64,000 nucleotides of DNA from Aureococcus anophagefferens (taxonomy: Eukaryota; Sar; Pelagophyceae; Pelagomonadales; Pelagomonadaceae): positions 350,544 to 414,543 of the forward strand of contig NW_008705579.1 in the NCBI RefSeq assembly GCF_000186865.1, in the 5' to 3' direction. This document shows positions 1-9,255 of the stretch, one piece after another. The notes below the pieces were generated by a model. That model did not search any database and was not told where the DNA came from. It saw only the letters and a list, made by a program, of their open reading frames with translations. The translations under genes and the position numbers were made by a program. The first letter of the stretch is position 1. Every line of letters starts with the position of its first letter.

Positions 1-1947
1 ACGGCTTCGTCGTCGTCGAGGACTGGCTCAGCGAATCGGACGCGGACGCCTTCCGCGGCGACGCCATGAAGCAGCGCGCCGAGGGCCGCTTCGTCGCGTC
101 CAAGGTCGGGAGCCGCCGCGTCGACGCCGCCGGCGACCTCGTGTCGTCGAACGGCCTCGCGGAGGAGACGCGGGCCGGCGAGACGTGCTGGCTCCGGCCG
201 CCGCCGCCGGTCGCCTGCGGCGACGTCGCCGCGCGGCGAAAACTCAACGCGCGCGTGGAAGACTTGCGGGTCGCGCTCGCGGCGAGCTCGGGCGCCGCGC
301 TGCTGCCCTTCGCGACGGAGCTCGGCTACGCGTTCTACGAGACCGGCGGCTTCTACAGGAAGCACGTCGACGTGCCGCGCGGCGTCTACTACGAGCTCGG
401 GCGGTCCGGCGCGACGAACTTCGCGCTCCAGGAGCGGCGCGAGTACAGCGTACTGCTCTATTTGAACCCGCGGGACTGGGACGCGGACCGCGACGGCGGC
501 GCGCTCGTCGTCGACGGGCCCGGCGGCGCGACGGTCGCCGTGTCGCCCCGGGGCGGCACGCTCGTCGTCATGTCGTCGGATCGCACGCCCCACGAGGTCC
601 TCGCCTCGAAGCGGCCGCGGATCGCCGTCGTCGGCTGGTTCCGCACGCGCCGGTCCGAGGAGGCGGCGCGGCTCAAAGAGTCGGAAATCTTCGCCGCCGC
701 CGAGGCCTTCGAGCGCTTCGGCTACGACGCCGCGGCGCTCGCGACGTTCCGGCGCGCGCGGCCCCACCTGACGGAGCCCGTCGAGGTCGCCTACTGCTTC
801 GCGCGGGAGGCGCACGCGCTCTTCGACGGCTTGGACGACCGGGACGGCGCGGCCGCCGCGTGGCGGTCGGCCCAAAACCTGGACCCGGGCAACGCCGTGA
901 GCCTGCTGGGCCTGGCCATGACGACGCGGGACGACGACGAGCGGGCGGCGTCCCTCGCGGCGGCGCGACAGGCCGAGCCGGAGTCCGCGCGCGCGGCGCT
1001 CCTGCGCGCGGCGAGCCTCGACGTCGGCGACGCGGAGCGCGCGGCGCTCGCCGCGGACCTGTCGCGCTGCGCGCCCGCGGCGGCCTGCCTCGCCGAGTCG
1101 CTGGCGTGGCTCGACGCGGAGGGCTTCGACGCCCGGGAAGCCGCCAGTGCTTCTACTTCCCACTGTCTGTCCGTCGCGGCGGCGGCCGCGGCGGCGAACG
1201 CGGCCGGCGCGCCGCGCGCGTGCGCGGAGTTTGGCATCTACCACGGCCGCTCGCTGCGCCTCTTGGACGCGCAGCTCCCGGAGAACTGGGAGCTCCACGG
1301 CTTCGACTCCTTCGTGGGCCTGCCCGAGGCCTGGGCGCACGAGGCCGCGGGGTCCTACTCCGTGCTCGGCGACCGCCTGTGTGCAAATCAAATCTTCAAC
1401 TCGACTTCAATGTGAGCGTATTCGAATGTTTTGACACGAGCACTTCCGCTGTGCTTCGAGAACTCGATGAGAGCAATCGATTCGTCCAAAAATCAGCCGA
1501 ATCGACGTCAACTTGACCGAGATAGAGAGTTCTGAAGTTTGGCCCCGACGTCCCAGCTCACTGGTTGATTTCCACACAGGCGACCGCGGCCTCGACGCGG
1601 ACGCGGCCCTCGACGGCGCGGCGTCGCCCTACCCGGCGCGCGCCACGCTCCACCGGGGCTGGTTCGCCGACACGGCGGGGCCCTTCGCGGCGACGCCCGC
1701 CGCGGACAAACTCGGCCTCGTGCACCTCGACTGCGACCTGTACAGCTCCGCGCGCGACGTGCTCGCCGCGCTGGGCCCGAAGCTCGCGCCGGGCTGCGTC
1801 GTCGTCTTCGACGATTTTCTGGTTCACGCGACGTGGCGGGAGGACGAGAAGCGCGCCTGGGACGAGGCCGTCGCCGCGTTCGGCCTCCGGGCGCGCGTCG
1901 TCGCCGCGTCGCTCCTGACGAAGCAGGTCGTCTTCGAACTATTATAG
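1..1947 (+). CDS. 2OG-Fe(II) dioxygenase / TPR-like / TylF-type methyltransferase fusion (5' partial)
   Basis: The frame is already open at base 3, so the true start lies upstream. The N-terminal part is a prolyl-4-hydroxylase-like 2-oxoglutarate dioxygenase: the HxD iron ligands are HVD (bases 363-371) and the distal His is in TPHEVL (base 591), with basic residues after it. A helical TPR-like stretch follows. The C-terminal third resembles TylF/macrocin O-methyltransferases: the SAM motif is AEFGIYHGRSL and the later block is LVHLDCDLYSSA, then FDDFL. The exons are 1-1368 and 1580-1947, joined in phase 1 across a family-2 introner element; splicing gives SVLGDRGLDAD. Without splicing the frame stops at 1415. 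The order hydroxylase-TPR-methyltransferase in one chain is unusual, and the substrate is unknown. It ends 3 bp from the stop of the opposite-strand neighbour. Confidence 0.8.
1377..1579 (+). mobile_element. Introner element, family 2, copy a (intron 1369-1579)
   Basis: This 203-bp insertion lies inside the dioxygenase/methyltransferase gene. The terminal inverted repeats are CTGTGTGCAAATCAA on the left and the complement of CTGTGTGGAAATCAA on the right. The target duplication GCGACCGC is at 1369-1376 and 1580-1587. The inferred intron is the left duplication plus the element, with a GC donor (G|GCGACC) and acceptor CACACAG. It is AT-richer than the surrounding exon. Strand is given for the orientation that reads CTTCAAYGTGAG. 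Confidence 0.92.
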
Positions 1948-1950
1948 GTG

Positions 1951-4482
1951 TTAGGGGCATACGTAGTCCCCCGCCGTCCGCGGCAGGGCGCGCGGCCGCC
2001 GGGCCGGCGTCGTCGCGAGCGCGCTCTGGGGCCGCGCGCGCCGCGTCCGGCGGCCCGTCGCGCTCTTGGAGCCGAGTTTGCCCGCGGTCGCGCTCTTGGG
2101 CCGCGGCGCGGCCCTGTCGAGCTGGAGGGGCGTGGTCCACGTCGCGCGGCCGAGCCCCGCGCACTCCGCGCGGACGCGCAGGAGCTCCTCGCCGATGATG
2201 TTCGTCAGGAGCTCCTCGTCGCTGAGCCGCATCGTCTTGGGCGTGTAGGTCGGGATCGCGCCGGGCCGGAACTTGGACAGCGACGGCTGCGGCCTCGGGA
2301 CGTCGAAGAGCCGCTTCGGCGTCTTCGCGCGCGGCGGCGGCGCGGCGTCGGCGCCGTCGGCGACCTCGGGGACGGGCGCCTCGGCCGGCGGGTCCGCCTC
2401 GCGCGGCGACGGCGGCGCCGCGCGGCGCGGCGCCGCCGCGGGCGCCGCGGGCCGCGCGGCGACGGCGGCCCGCAGCCGCTCCAGCTCGCGCTCGGCGGCG
2501 CTCCGCGCGGCGCCGTGGGCCTCGGCGTCGCGGAGCGCCGCGTCGAGGCGCCGCAGCAGCCGCTCGTGGTCGCGCGCCGCGGCCGCGGTCTCGCCGTCCG
2601 CGGCGTCGCGGTCCGCCCGGAGCGCGTCGCGCTCGTCGCGGAGCGCGTCGCGCTCGGCGACGACGACGCGGTACTGCACCTCGACGCCGTCGCGCATCGT
2701 CGCGTCGTCGGAGAGCGCCTCCGTGCGGTGCCGCGACGCCTGGACCGCGCGCAGCGCCTCGTCGCGCGCGCGCCGCGTCTCGCCGTGGAGCCGCCGCTCG
2801 TCGTGGAGCCGCTCCTGGAGCGAGATCTTCTCCTCGGCGGAGCGCGCCGTCGCATTTTGCAATTTTGCGCGCGTCGCGTCGTGGTCAACGCGCTCGCGCG
2901 CGAGCGCCTCCGCGGGGTCCTCGTCGGCGTCGAACGCGTCGGGCGCCGCGCCCTTCGACGGCGACGCCGCGGGCGACGCGAGCGCGCCGTCGAGGCGCGA
3001 CCGCGTCTTCTCGTGGGCGCCGCGCTCCGCGTGGAGGTCCTCCTCGGCCTTGGCGCGCGAAAAGTCGCTCGCCGCGAGCTTCTCGCGGAGCTCCGCGAGC
3101 CCCGCGTCGTCGCCGCCGCCGCCGCCGGCGGCGTCCGCGACGCGCCTCCGGAGCCTCGCCACCTCCGCGTCCGCGTCGCGCCGCGCGCCCTCGGCGACCT
3201 TGAGCGCGGCGCGCGCCGTCGACTCGTCCGCGGCGGCCGACCGCCGCAGGTCGTCGAGGGCGCCCTTGGTCCGCTCGTGCGCGGCCCGCTCCTTCGCCGC
3301 GGCCTCCTTCTCGGCGACCAGGGCGCTCTTGAGGTACGCGGCCTCGCCCGCGCCGTCGCCGCTCGCCGCCGCGGCCTTCTGTAAGACGTCGAGCGCCGCG
3401 TCGCGCTCGACGAGCAGGGCGTCGCGCTCGGCGAGCTGGGCGTCCTTCTCGCCGAGCGCGTCTTTGGCCGCGTCGCGGTCCGCGAACGCGCCGTCGCGTT
3501 CCCGGAGCGCCGCGCGGAGCGCCGCGTCGCGCTCCCGGAGCGCCCGGGCCGTCGCCCGGTCGCGGGTCGCGTAGTGGTGCCTCGCGAAGGCCCAGAAGCC
3601 GCGGCCGCGCGCGGCCCGGTCCCGCCGCGCGGCCGCGGCCGCGAGCGCGCGCGCGACGACGCATAGTTCGCCGCGCGGCGTTCCCGGAGCGTCCGCGGGC
3701 GGCGCGGCGCCGCTCCAGTCGCGCTGGCGGAAGACCGTCGTCTTCGGCGCCTCGACGTCCTCGCCGTTGGCGATGGCCTTGGCGTAGGCGAAGTTGGGCG
3801 TCCCGCGGTCGCCCCGGAGGAACGAGCCCCGGTCGACGCCCGGCGGCGCGAGGCCCTGCGCGACGATGGACTGGCGCCGCCGCTGGCCGAGCTGCGTGAT
3901 GATGCCCGGCGCGGCGCCGTCGGCGGCGGAGACGGCCGGCAGCTCGTCGGCGTCCGCCTTCTTCCGCCAGCGGAACTGCTCCTCCGTGGCCTCCGTGGGA
4001 ACCATCTGCCCGTTCTTCCAGACGAACGGCGTCTTCGGCGCGGGGTCCGGCGCGGGCGTCGCCGACGACGGCCGCCGGAATTTGTAGGGCGTCGCGGCCG
4101 GTTCGGGCTCGGGCTCGGGCTCGGGCGTCGCCGACGACGGCCGCCGGCTCCAGCGGAACTTCTCCGGCCGCTCGTCGCCGCCGTCCGCGAACTCGCGCGT
4201 CGACGGCCGCCGGCTCCAGCGGAACTTCTCCGGCTGCTGCGGCGCCGACGCGGCGGGCAGCGCCGACGACGGCCGCGGCGGCAGCGCCGCCTTGCCCCCG
4301 CCCTCGCTCTCGCCCTCGGACTCGCCGTCGTCGCCGTCGCCGCGGCGGAGGCGGAAGTTGGCGCTCTGCGGCCGCGTCCGCGCCATGCTCTGCCGCTTGC
4401 GCGCCGCCAGCTGGTTGAAGATGGACCGGTCGCTGCTGGCCGCCGTGTCCACCGACTCCTCCTGGCGGATGTGGGCCAGCAT
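1951..4482 (-). CDS. Coiled-coil protein with RPQSA / KFRWSRRPSS repeats
   Basis: The function is not recognised. From the ATG at 4482 (an upstream non-ATG extension is possible) the protein is 843 residues. The N-terminal 250 residues are disordered and carry a recurring KFRW-type motif (EKFRWSRRPSS at least twice, then YKFRRPSSAT and QFRWRKK). The middle 450 residues are a long Ala/Glu/Arg-rich coiled coil built on ERDAL and DRDA heptads. The C-terminal tail is basic, with RPQSALATTP. RPQSA-like motifs also occur near the N-terminus and in the zinc-finger protein at 30092-33304. A cytoskeletal or flagellar-type role is only a guess. The gene is a single exon, tail-to-tail with the gene to its left. 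Confidence 0.75.
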   Translation of the reverse strand: MLAHIRQEESVDTAASSDRSIFNQLAARKRQSMARTRPQSANFRLRRGDGDDGESEGESEGGGKAALPPRPSSALPAASAPQQPEKFRWSRRPSTREFADGGDERPEKFRWSRRPSSATPEPEPEPEPAATPYKFRRPSSATPAPDPAPKTPFVWKNGQMVPTEATEEQFRWRKKADADELPAVSAADGAAPGIITQLGQRRRQSIVAQGLAPPGVDRGSFLRGDRGTPNFAYAKAIANGEDVEAPKTTVFRQRDWSGAAPPADAPGTPRGELCVVARALAAAAARRDRAARGRGFWAFARHHYATRDRATARALRERDAALRAALRERDGAFADRDAAKDALGEKDAQLAERDALLVERDAALDVLQKAAAASGDGAGEAAYLKSALVAEKEAAAKERAAHERTKGALDDLRRSAAADESTARAALKVAEGARRDADAEVARLRRRVADAAGGGGGDDAGLAELREKLAASDFSRAKAEEDLHAERGAHEKTRSRLDGALASPAASPSKGAAPDAFDADEDPAEALARERVDHDATRAKLQNATARSAEEKISLQERLHDERRLHGETRRARDEALRAVQASRHRTEALSDDATMRDGVEVQYRVVVAERDALRDERDALRADRDAADGETAAAARDHERLLRRLDAALRDAEAHGAARSAAERELERLRAAVAARPAAPAAAPRRAAPPSPREADPPAEAPVPEVADGADAAPPPRAKTPKRLFDVPRPQPSLSKFRPGAIPTYTPKTMRLSDEELLTNIIGEELLRVRAECAGLGRATWTTPLQLDRAAPRPKSATAGKLGSKSATGRRTRRARPQSALATTPARRPRALPRTAGDYVCP

Positions 4483-4597
4483 CGTCGCGACGCCGGCCGG
4501 TGCCAACGCGCTCGACCGGTCGACCGGGCTGCCCTCGCCCCTTGGAACGAGTTTGCACCGTGAACCGCTTCGTTAGCCTGGCCCTTTACGCACTTCT

Positions 4598-5377
4598 TTA
4601 CGCCGCCGCGGCCGTCGCGCGGTCCAGCGCGCCGAGGACCTCGTCGACGATGGCCTCGAGGCCGTCGCCCCGCTTGACGGAGGCGAAGACCGTCGGCCCG
4701 TCGCCGCGCATCTTCCTCGCGTCGCGGTCCATGACGCCGAGGTCCGCGCCGACGGCCTCCGCGAGGTCCGTCTTGTTGATGACGAGGACGTCGGACTGGG
4801 TGATGCCCGGCCCGCCCTTGCGGGGCACCTTGTCGCCGCCGGCGACGTCGATGACGTAGAGGCTAAAGTCCGCGAGCTCCGAGCTGAAGTGCGCCGCGAG
4901 GTTGTCGCCGCCGGACTCGCAGAGCAGGAGCTCGACGCCCGCGTGCGTCGCCGTGAGCGCCTCCAGCGCCTCGAGGTTCGCGGACACGTCCTCGCGGATG
5001 GCCGCGTGGGGGCAGCCGCCCGTCTCGACGGCGGCGATGCGGTCCGGTGCGAGCGCGGAGTTCCGCGCGAGGAATTCCGCGTCCTCGCGCGTGAAGATGT
5101 CGTTCGTGACGACGGCGAGCGACCGCTCCTCGCGGAGGCGCCGGCAGAGCGCCAGCGTCAGCGCCGTCTTGCCGGACCCGACGGGGCCGCCGATGCCCAC
5201 GGTGAAGGCGCGCGACGCCCAGTCGCGCGTCGCCCAGAAGGCCGGCAGGCCCGTGTCCCGCGCGCCGAAGGACCCGGGGTGGTCGTAGTGCTCGTGGCTG
5301 TGGGAGTGGGCCGCGCGCGTGCGCGCGGCGGCGATGCGCGTCGCGGCGGCGCGCCGCAGCGCGCGGAGCGCGAGCAT
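4598..5377 (-). CDS. ureG: Urease accessory GTPase UreG
   Basis: UreG is the SIMIBI-class GTPase that delivers nickel to apo-urease in complex with UreD/UreF. The 259-residue protein has a P-loop GPVGSGKT, the block [15 protein letters not shown], the UreG metal/CPH motif [14 protein letters not shown], the ESGGDN block, and the G4 motif NKTDL. The N-terminal [10 protein letters not shown] stretch is the usual nickel-binding His-rich leader. It is preceded by about 24 Arg/Ala-rich residues that could be a weak targeting signal. The ATG at 5377 is chosen because upstream in-frame codons lie in the lower-GC promoter. It is head-to-head with the UreD-UreF gene, 207 bp away, and a few kb from urease itself. 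Confidence 0.95.
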   Translation of the reverse strand: MLALRALRRAAATRIAAARTRAAHSHSHEHYDHPGSFGARDTGLPAFWATRDWASRAFTVGIGGPVGSGKTALTLALCRRLREERSLAVVTNDIFTREDAEFLARNSALAPDRIAAVETGGCPHAAIREDVSANLEALEALTATHAGVELLLCESGGDNLAAHFSSELADFSLYVIDVAGGDKVPRKGGPGITQSDVLVINKTDLAEAVGADLGVMDRDARKMRGDGPTVFASVKRGDGLEAIVDEVLGALDRATAAAA

Positions 5378-5584
5378 GTTGGTCGAGGTCGGGGCGAGGC
5401 TGGTGTTGCCGCAGCGCGCTGCAGCGCTCGCCGAATATTGCCGTGAGCTGGAGTTGTTGCCTGCCCTGTGCTGCGAGATGGCAGGCGTTTGAGAGCGTCG
5501 AGACTGCACGCGGAGGCTTAAAAACGCAACACCAAGCTACGCATACGAGAGGCTTAAGAGCACACGACACCACGCTACGAAAAG
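5378..5584. promoter_or_regulatory. Bidirectional promoter between ureG and ureD-ureF
   Basis: These 207 bp separate the two divergent urease accessory genes. The half nearest the ureD-ureF start carries an imperfect direct repeat of about 28-30 bp. Copy 1 is 5514-5541 and copy 2 is 5550-5579; each begins AGGCTTAA and ends CTACG. A shared promoter would let both accessory proteins be co-expressed. The role of the repeat is inferred from position only. Confidence 0.5.
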
Positions 5585-7012
5585 ATGGACCGCGTGCGCC
5601 ACGGCTTCGCGCGCATCACCGCCGAGGTCGTGCAGCAGAAGACGGTGCTCACGCGCATCGCGCACAAAGCACCCGCGCGCCTGCTGCCGCTGAAAACGGC
5701 CGCAGCGGCGAGCGTCGGCGCGGCGCGCTGCGTGCTGAGCTCGCTGGGCGGCGGCCTGCTGAGCGGCGACGCGCTCGACTTCGAGATCGTCGTCGAGGAC
5801 GGCGCGACGCTGCACCTCGGCACGCAGGCGTCGACGAAAGTCTACAAGGGCCCCGCCGGCGCGAGCCAGACGCTCGAGGCGTCCGTCGGCTCAGGAGCGC
5901 TGCTCGTGTCGACGCCCGACGCCGTGACGCCCTTCCGCGCCTCGACGTACACGCAAACGCAGCGCTTCGAGCTCGCGGACGGCGCGTCGGTCGCCGTCGT
6001 CGACTGGCTCGGCGCGGGCCGCGCCGCGAACGGCGAGCGCTGGGCCTTCGACGCCGCGACGACCCGGAGCCGCTACGTCGTCGGCGGCGCGGAGATCGTC
6101 GACGCGCTGCGCCTCGGCGGGCCGGCGGCGCGCTTCGACGTCGATACGACCACGGAAGCCTACGACGTCGCCGCGTCCTTGGTGCTCGTCGGGCCGCGGG
6201 CCGCGGCGGCGGCGGCGGCGACGCGCGGCGTCGCGGGCGACCTCGCGGCGCGGCGCGGCGCGCGGCGCCTGGAGAAGGGGCCCGCGTCCGCGGGGCGCCT
6301 CGCGCTCGAGGGCGCCGTCGTCATGGGCGTCGGCGACGCGGGCGGCGGCGCGACGGTCGCGCGCCTCGTCGCCGAGTCGCCGGACGACGCGTACCGCGTG
6401 CTCCGCGCGTGCCTCGAGCCGCTGGCGAGCGAGCTCGGCGAGGCGCCCTACGCGGACCGCATCCACGCCGTCGGCGGCTTCGGCGCGGCGGCGCGGCCGC
6501 GGACGTGTACCGAGCGGCGGCCCGCCGCCGCCGACGCGGACGGCGGCGCGCCGCTCCGCCGCGCTCAGCGCCTCGCGCTCGCGCAGCTCGTCGACTCGGC
6601 GCTGCCGACGGGGGGCTTCGCCCACTCGGGCGGCGTCGAGGCGGCCTTCCAGCTCGGCCTGCTGCCGCCGGGCGACGAGGCCGCGGCGCTCCGGTTCCTC
6701 GACGTTTTGCTCGCGTCGCACGCGGCCGTCCAGGCTCCGTTTTTCGCCGCGGCGCACGGCGGCGGCGACGCGGCGGCGCTGGACGCGGGCCTGGGGGCGC
6801 TCCTCGCGGCGACGGCGCCGGCGCACCGCGCGTCGCTGGCCGCCGGCGCGGCCGTCACCCGCGTGGCCGCGGAGCTCGCGCCGGCGCCGGCGCGCGCGAA
6901 GCACGGCGCCGTCGCGCTCGGCGCGCTCGCGGCGCGCCTCGGGTTGCCCCGGGACGCGGCGCTCGACGCCTTCGCCTTCACGGCCGTGCGCGACGCCGCG
7001 TCCGCCGCCGGC
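5585..7012 (+). CDS. ureD-ureF: UreD-UreF urease accessory fusion (cut by assembly gap)
   Basis: One open frame of about 476 codons runs from the ATG at 5585 into the N gap. Residues about 30-300 match UreD/UreH: TQASTKVYKGP, TPDAVTPFRASTY, VVDWLGAGRAANGERW and EIVDALRL. From about residue 335 it becomes UreF: LAQLVDSALPTGGFAHSGGVE, then the helical region up to FAFTAVRDAASAA. UreD and UreF normally form a separate-subunit complex that bridges UreG and apo-urease. Here they read as one polypeptide joined by about 25 linker residues. The UreF C-terminus is lost in the gap. An unseen intron or a frame error in the linker could still make them two genes. Confidence 0.85.
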
Positions 7013-7217
7013 NNNNNNNNNNNNNNNNNNNNNNNNNNNNNNNNNNNNNNNNNNNNNNNNNNNNNNNNNNNNNNNNNNNNNNNNNNNNNNNNNNNNNNNN
7101 NNNNNNNNNNNNNNNNNNNNNNNNNNNNNNNNNNNNNNNNNNNNNNNNNNNNNNNNNNNNNNNNNNNNNNNNNNNNNNNNNNNNNNNNNNNNNNNNNNNN
7201 NNNNNNNNNNNNNNNNN
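7013..7217. other. Assembly gap (205 N)
   Basis: A run of 205 N. It removes the end of the UreF domain and its stop codon. The 70 bases between the gap and the next ATG (7218-7287) are lower in GC and look like the 5' leader of the next gene. Confidence 1.
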
Positions 7218-7287
7218 GTCGACCCGCCTCGTGAAACGCCCCGTGAAATATCTGCGAACGACTCGCCTGAAAATCTCCTGAAAACCC

Positions 7288-8286
7288 ATGCGACATCCGA
7301 CCGTCGTCGCGGCGTGTCTCGCCTCCACGGCGACCGCCTACGGCCCCGAAACGCTTTCGAATGAAACGGCCAGCCCGACCTCGGCGCCCGCGCCCGTGTC
7401 CGCGTTCGAGTCGCGAGAGGAGCTCCTCGACGCGATCGAGCATTGGTACGACGACGAGGGCCACGCCGACGGCTGGTGGCGCGGCGAAGACCGCTACGGC
7501 CCCATCGGCGCCTGGGACACGTCGCGCGTCGCGGACATGAGCCGCCTCTTCTGCTACGCGGACTACTGCTGGCCGCACTCGCACGTCGGAGCGATGACGT
7601 TCGACGAGGACATCTCCGGCTGGGACACGTCGCGCGTGACGGACACGTCGTTGATGTTCCGCGGCGCGAACGCCTTCGACCGGGACGTCGGCGCCTGGGA
7701 CACGTCGTCCGTCACGGACATGTCCTACATGTTCCGCGGCGCCGACGCGTTCGACGGCGACGTGGGCTCGTGGGACACGTCCGCGGTCGCGAGCGCGGTG
7801 CAGATGTTCAAGGACACCTACCGCTTCGACCAGGACCTGTCGCAGTGGGACGTCTCGCGCCTCGCCGACATGCGGGACATGTTCGCGCACGCGGCGGCCT
7901 TCGACCAGGACCTGAGCGCGTGGTCCGTGCCGTGCCAGGCGATGTATTTTCACGGCTCCGCGTGCGAGGAGGTGTCATGCGGTTTGTGGTGCGGCGGCGA
8001 CGACGACTACGTCGCGGAGGACGACCCGGACATCACGCTCGTGTCCTTCTTCCTCGCCGCGACCGTGTCCATCCTCGCGAGCTACGCGATCATCTCGTGC
8101 TTCGTCCGGTTGCGGAGCTGCGGCAGCAAGGGGCCGGGCGGCGCGTCCGTCCACCCCATGGACCCCCCGGACATCGACCTCTGGGAGGACCACCCCGCGC
8201 CGGCGCCGCCGCCCGTCTCGTCCGGCGGCGTCGCGTCGCGCTGGGGCGCGCTGCGGCGCGCCGCGGCAATTGGCAACCACGAATGA
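7288..8286 (+). CDS. BspA-like / DUF285 leucine-rich-repeat membrane protein
   Basis: The 332-residue protein has an N-terminal signal peptide (MRHPTVVAACLASTATAYG). It then has five or more tandem 25-residue units of the form WDTSxVxDMSxMFxxAxxFDxD, the hallmark of the DUF285 / BspA-like surface repeat family. A Cys-containing linker follows (HGSACEEVSCGLWC), then one transmembrane segment (TLVSFFLAATVSILASYAIISC) and a Pro-rich cytosolic tail. It is probably a type I surface or endomembrane protein with a protein-binding ectodomain. It sits in the middle of the urease cluster without an obvious link to urea metabolism. Its stop lies 26 bp from the urease stop on the opposite strand. Confidence 0.85.
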   Translation: MRHPTVVAACLASTATAYGPETLSNETASPTSAPAPVSAFESREELLDAIEHWYDDEGHADGWWRGEDRYGPIGAWDTSRVADMSRLFCYADYCWPHSHVGAMTFDEDISGWDTSRVTDTSLMFRGANAFDRDVGAWDTSSVTDMSYMFRGADAFDGDVGSWDTSAVASAVQMFKDTYRFDQDLSQWDVSRLADMRDMFAHAAAFDQDLSAWSVPCQAMYFHGSACEEVSCGLWCGGDDDYVAEDDPDITLVSFFLAATVSILASYAIISCFVRLRSCGSKGPGGASVHPMDPPDIDLWEDHPAPAPPPVSSGGVASRWGALRRAAAIGNHE

Positions 8287-8312
8287 AATCACAATACATG
8301 TGCTTAGTCTGT

Positions 8313-9215
8313 TTAGAAGAGAAAGTAGCTCTGGGCGAGCGGCACGGCCGTCGCCGGGTCGCAGGTGAGGGTCTCGCCGTCCGCCTTGACCTCGAAGGTC
8401 TCCGGGTCCACGGTGATGTCCGGCGTCGCGTCGTTGAGGACCATGTCCTTCTTGCCGACGGTCCTCGTGTTCTTGACCGCCGCCGTCGACTTGGAGAGGC
8501 CGTAGAGGTCCTTGACGCCGCGGTCGTGCGCCGCGCGCGACACGAACGCGAGCGACGTGTCGCCGACGGCCTTGCCGAGCGCGCCGAACATGGGGCGCAT
8601 CTTCACCGGCTGGGGCGTCGGGATGGACCTGGGCGAGGGACGAGGTCGGTTGCAAAAACGGGGAAGGGGACGCGGCAACCGGACGCGTTCGGGTCGCCCA
8701 TCTGGGCCCAGGCGATGGCCCCGCCCTTGATGACCATCTCGGGCTTGGCGCCGAAGTGGCTCGGCTTCCAGAGCACGAGGTCCGCGAGCTTGCCGACCTC
8801 GACGCTGCCGATGTGGTCGGACATGCCGTGGGCGATGGCCGGGTTGATCGTGTACTTGGCGACGTAGCGCTTGACGCGCGTGTTGTCGTCGCCGGCGGCC
8901 GCGTCTTCGGGCAGCGGGCCGCGCTGCTTCTTCATCTTGTCCGCGGTCTGCCACGTGCGCGTGATGACCTCGCCGATGCGGCCCATGGCCTGGGAGTCGC
9001 TGGAGATGATGGAGATGGCGCCCGTGTCGTGCAGGATGTCCTCCGCGGCGATGGTCTCGCCGCGGATGCGCGACTCGGCGAACCTGCGAACGCGCGCGGG
9101 TCGGCGGTAAAACTCCGGGGGGGGGGGGGGGGGGCGAACCGACGGCGAGAGCCTCGCCGGGCGGCGCGAAGAAGGGACGCGGGAAAACCGACGCGACGTC
9201 CTCGGGGATCGACTT

Positions 9216-9255
<40 letters not shown>

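Noticed and set aside
1377..1516. Apparent protein ends that read into the introner elements
   Set aside because: These are unspliced readings; splicing at the duplication/AG restores conserved protein sequence.
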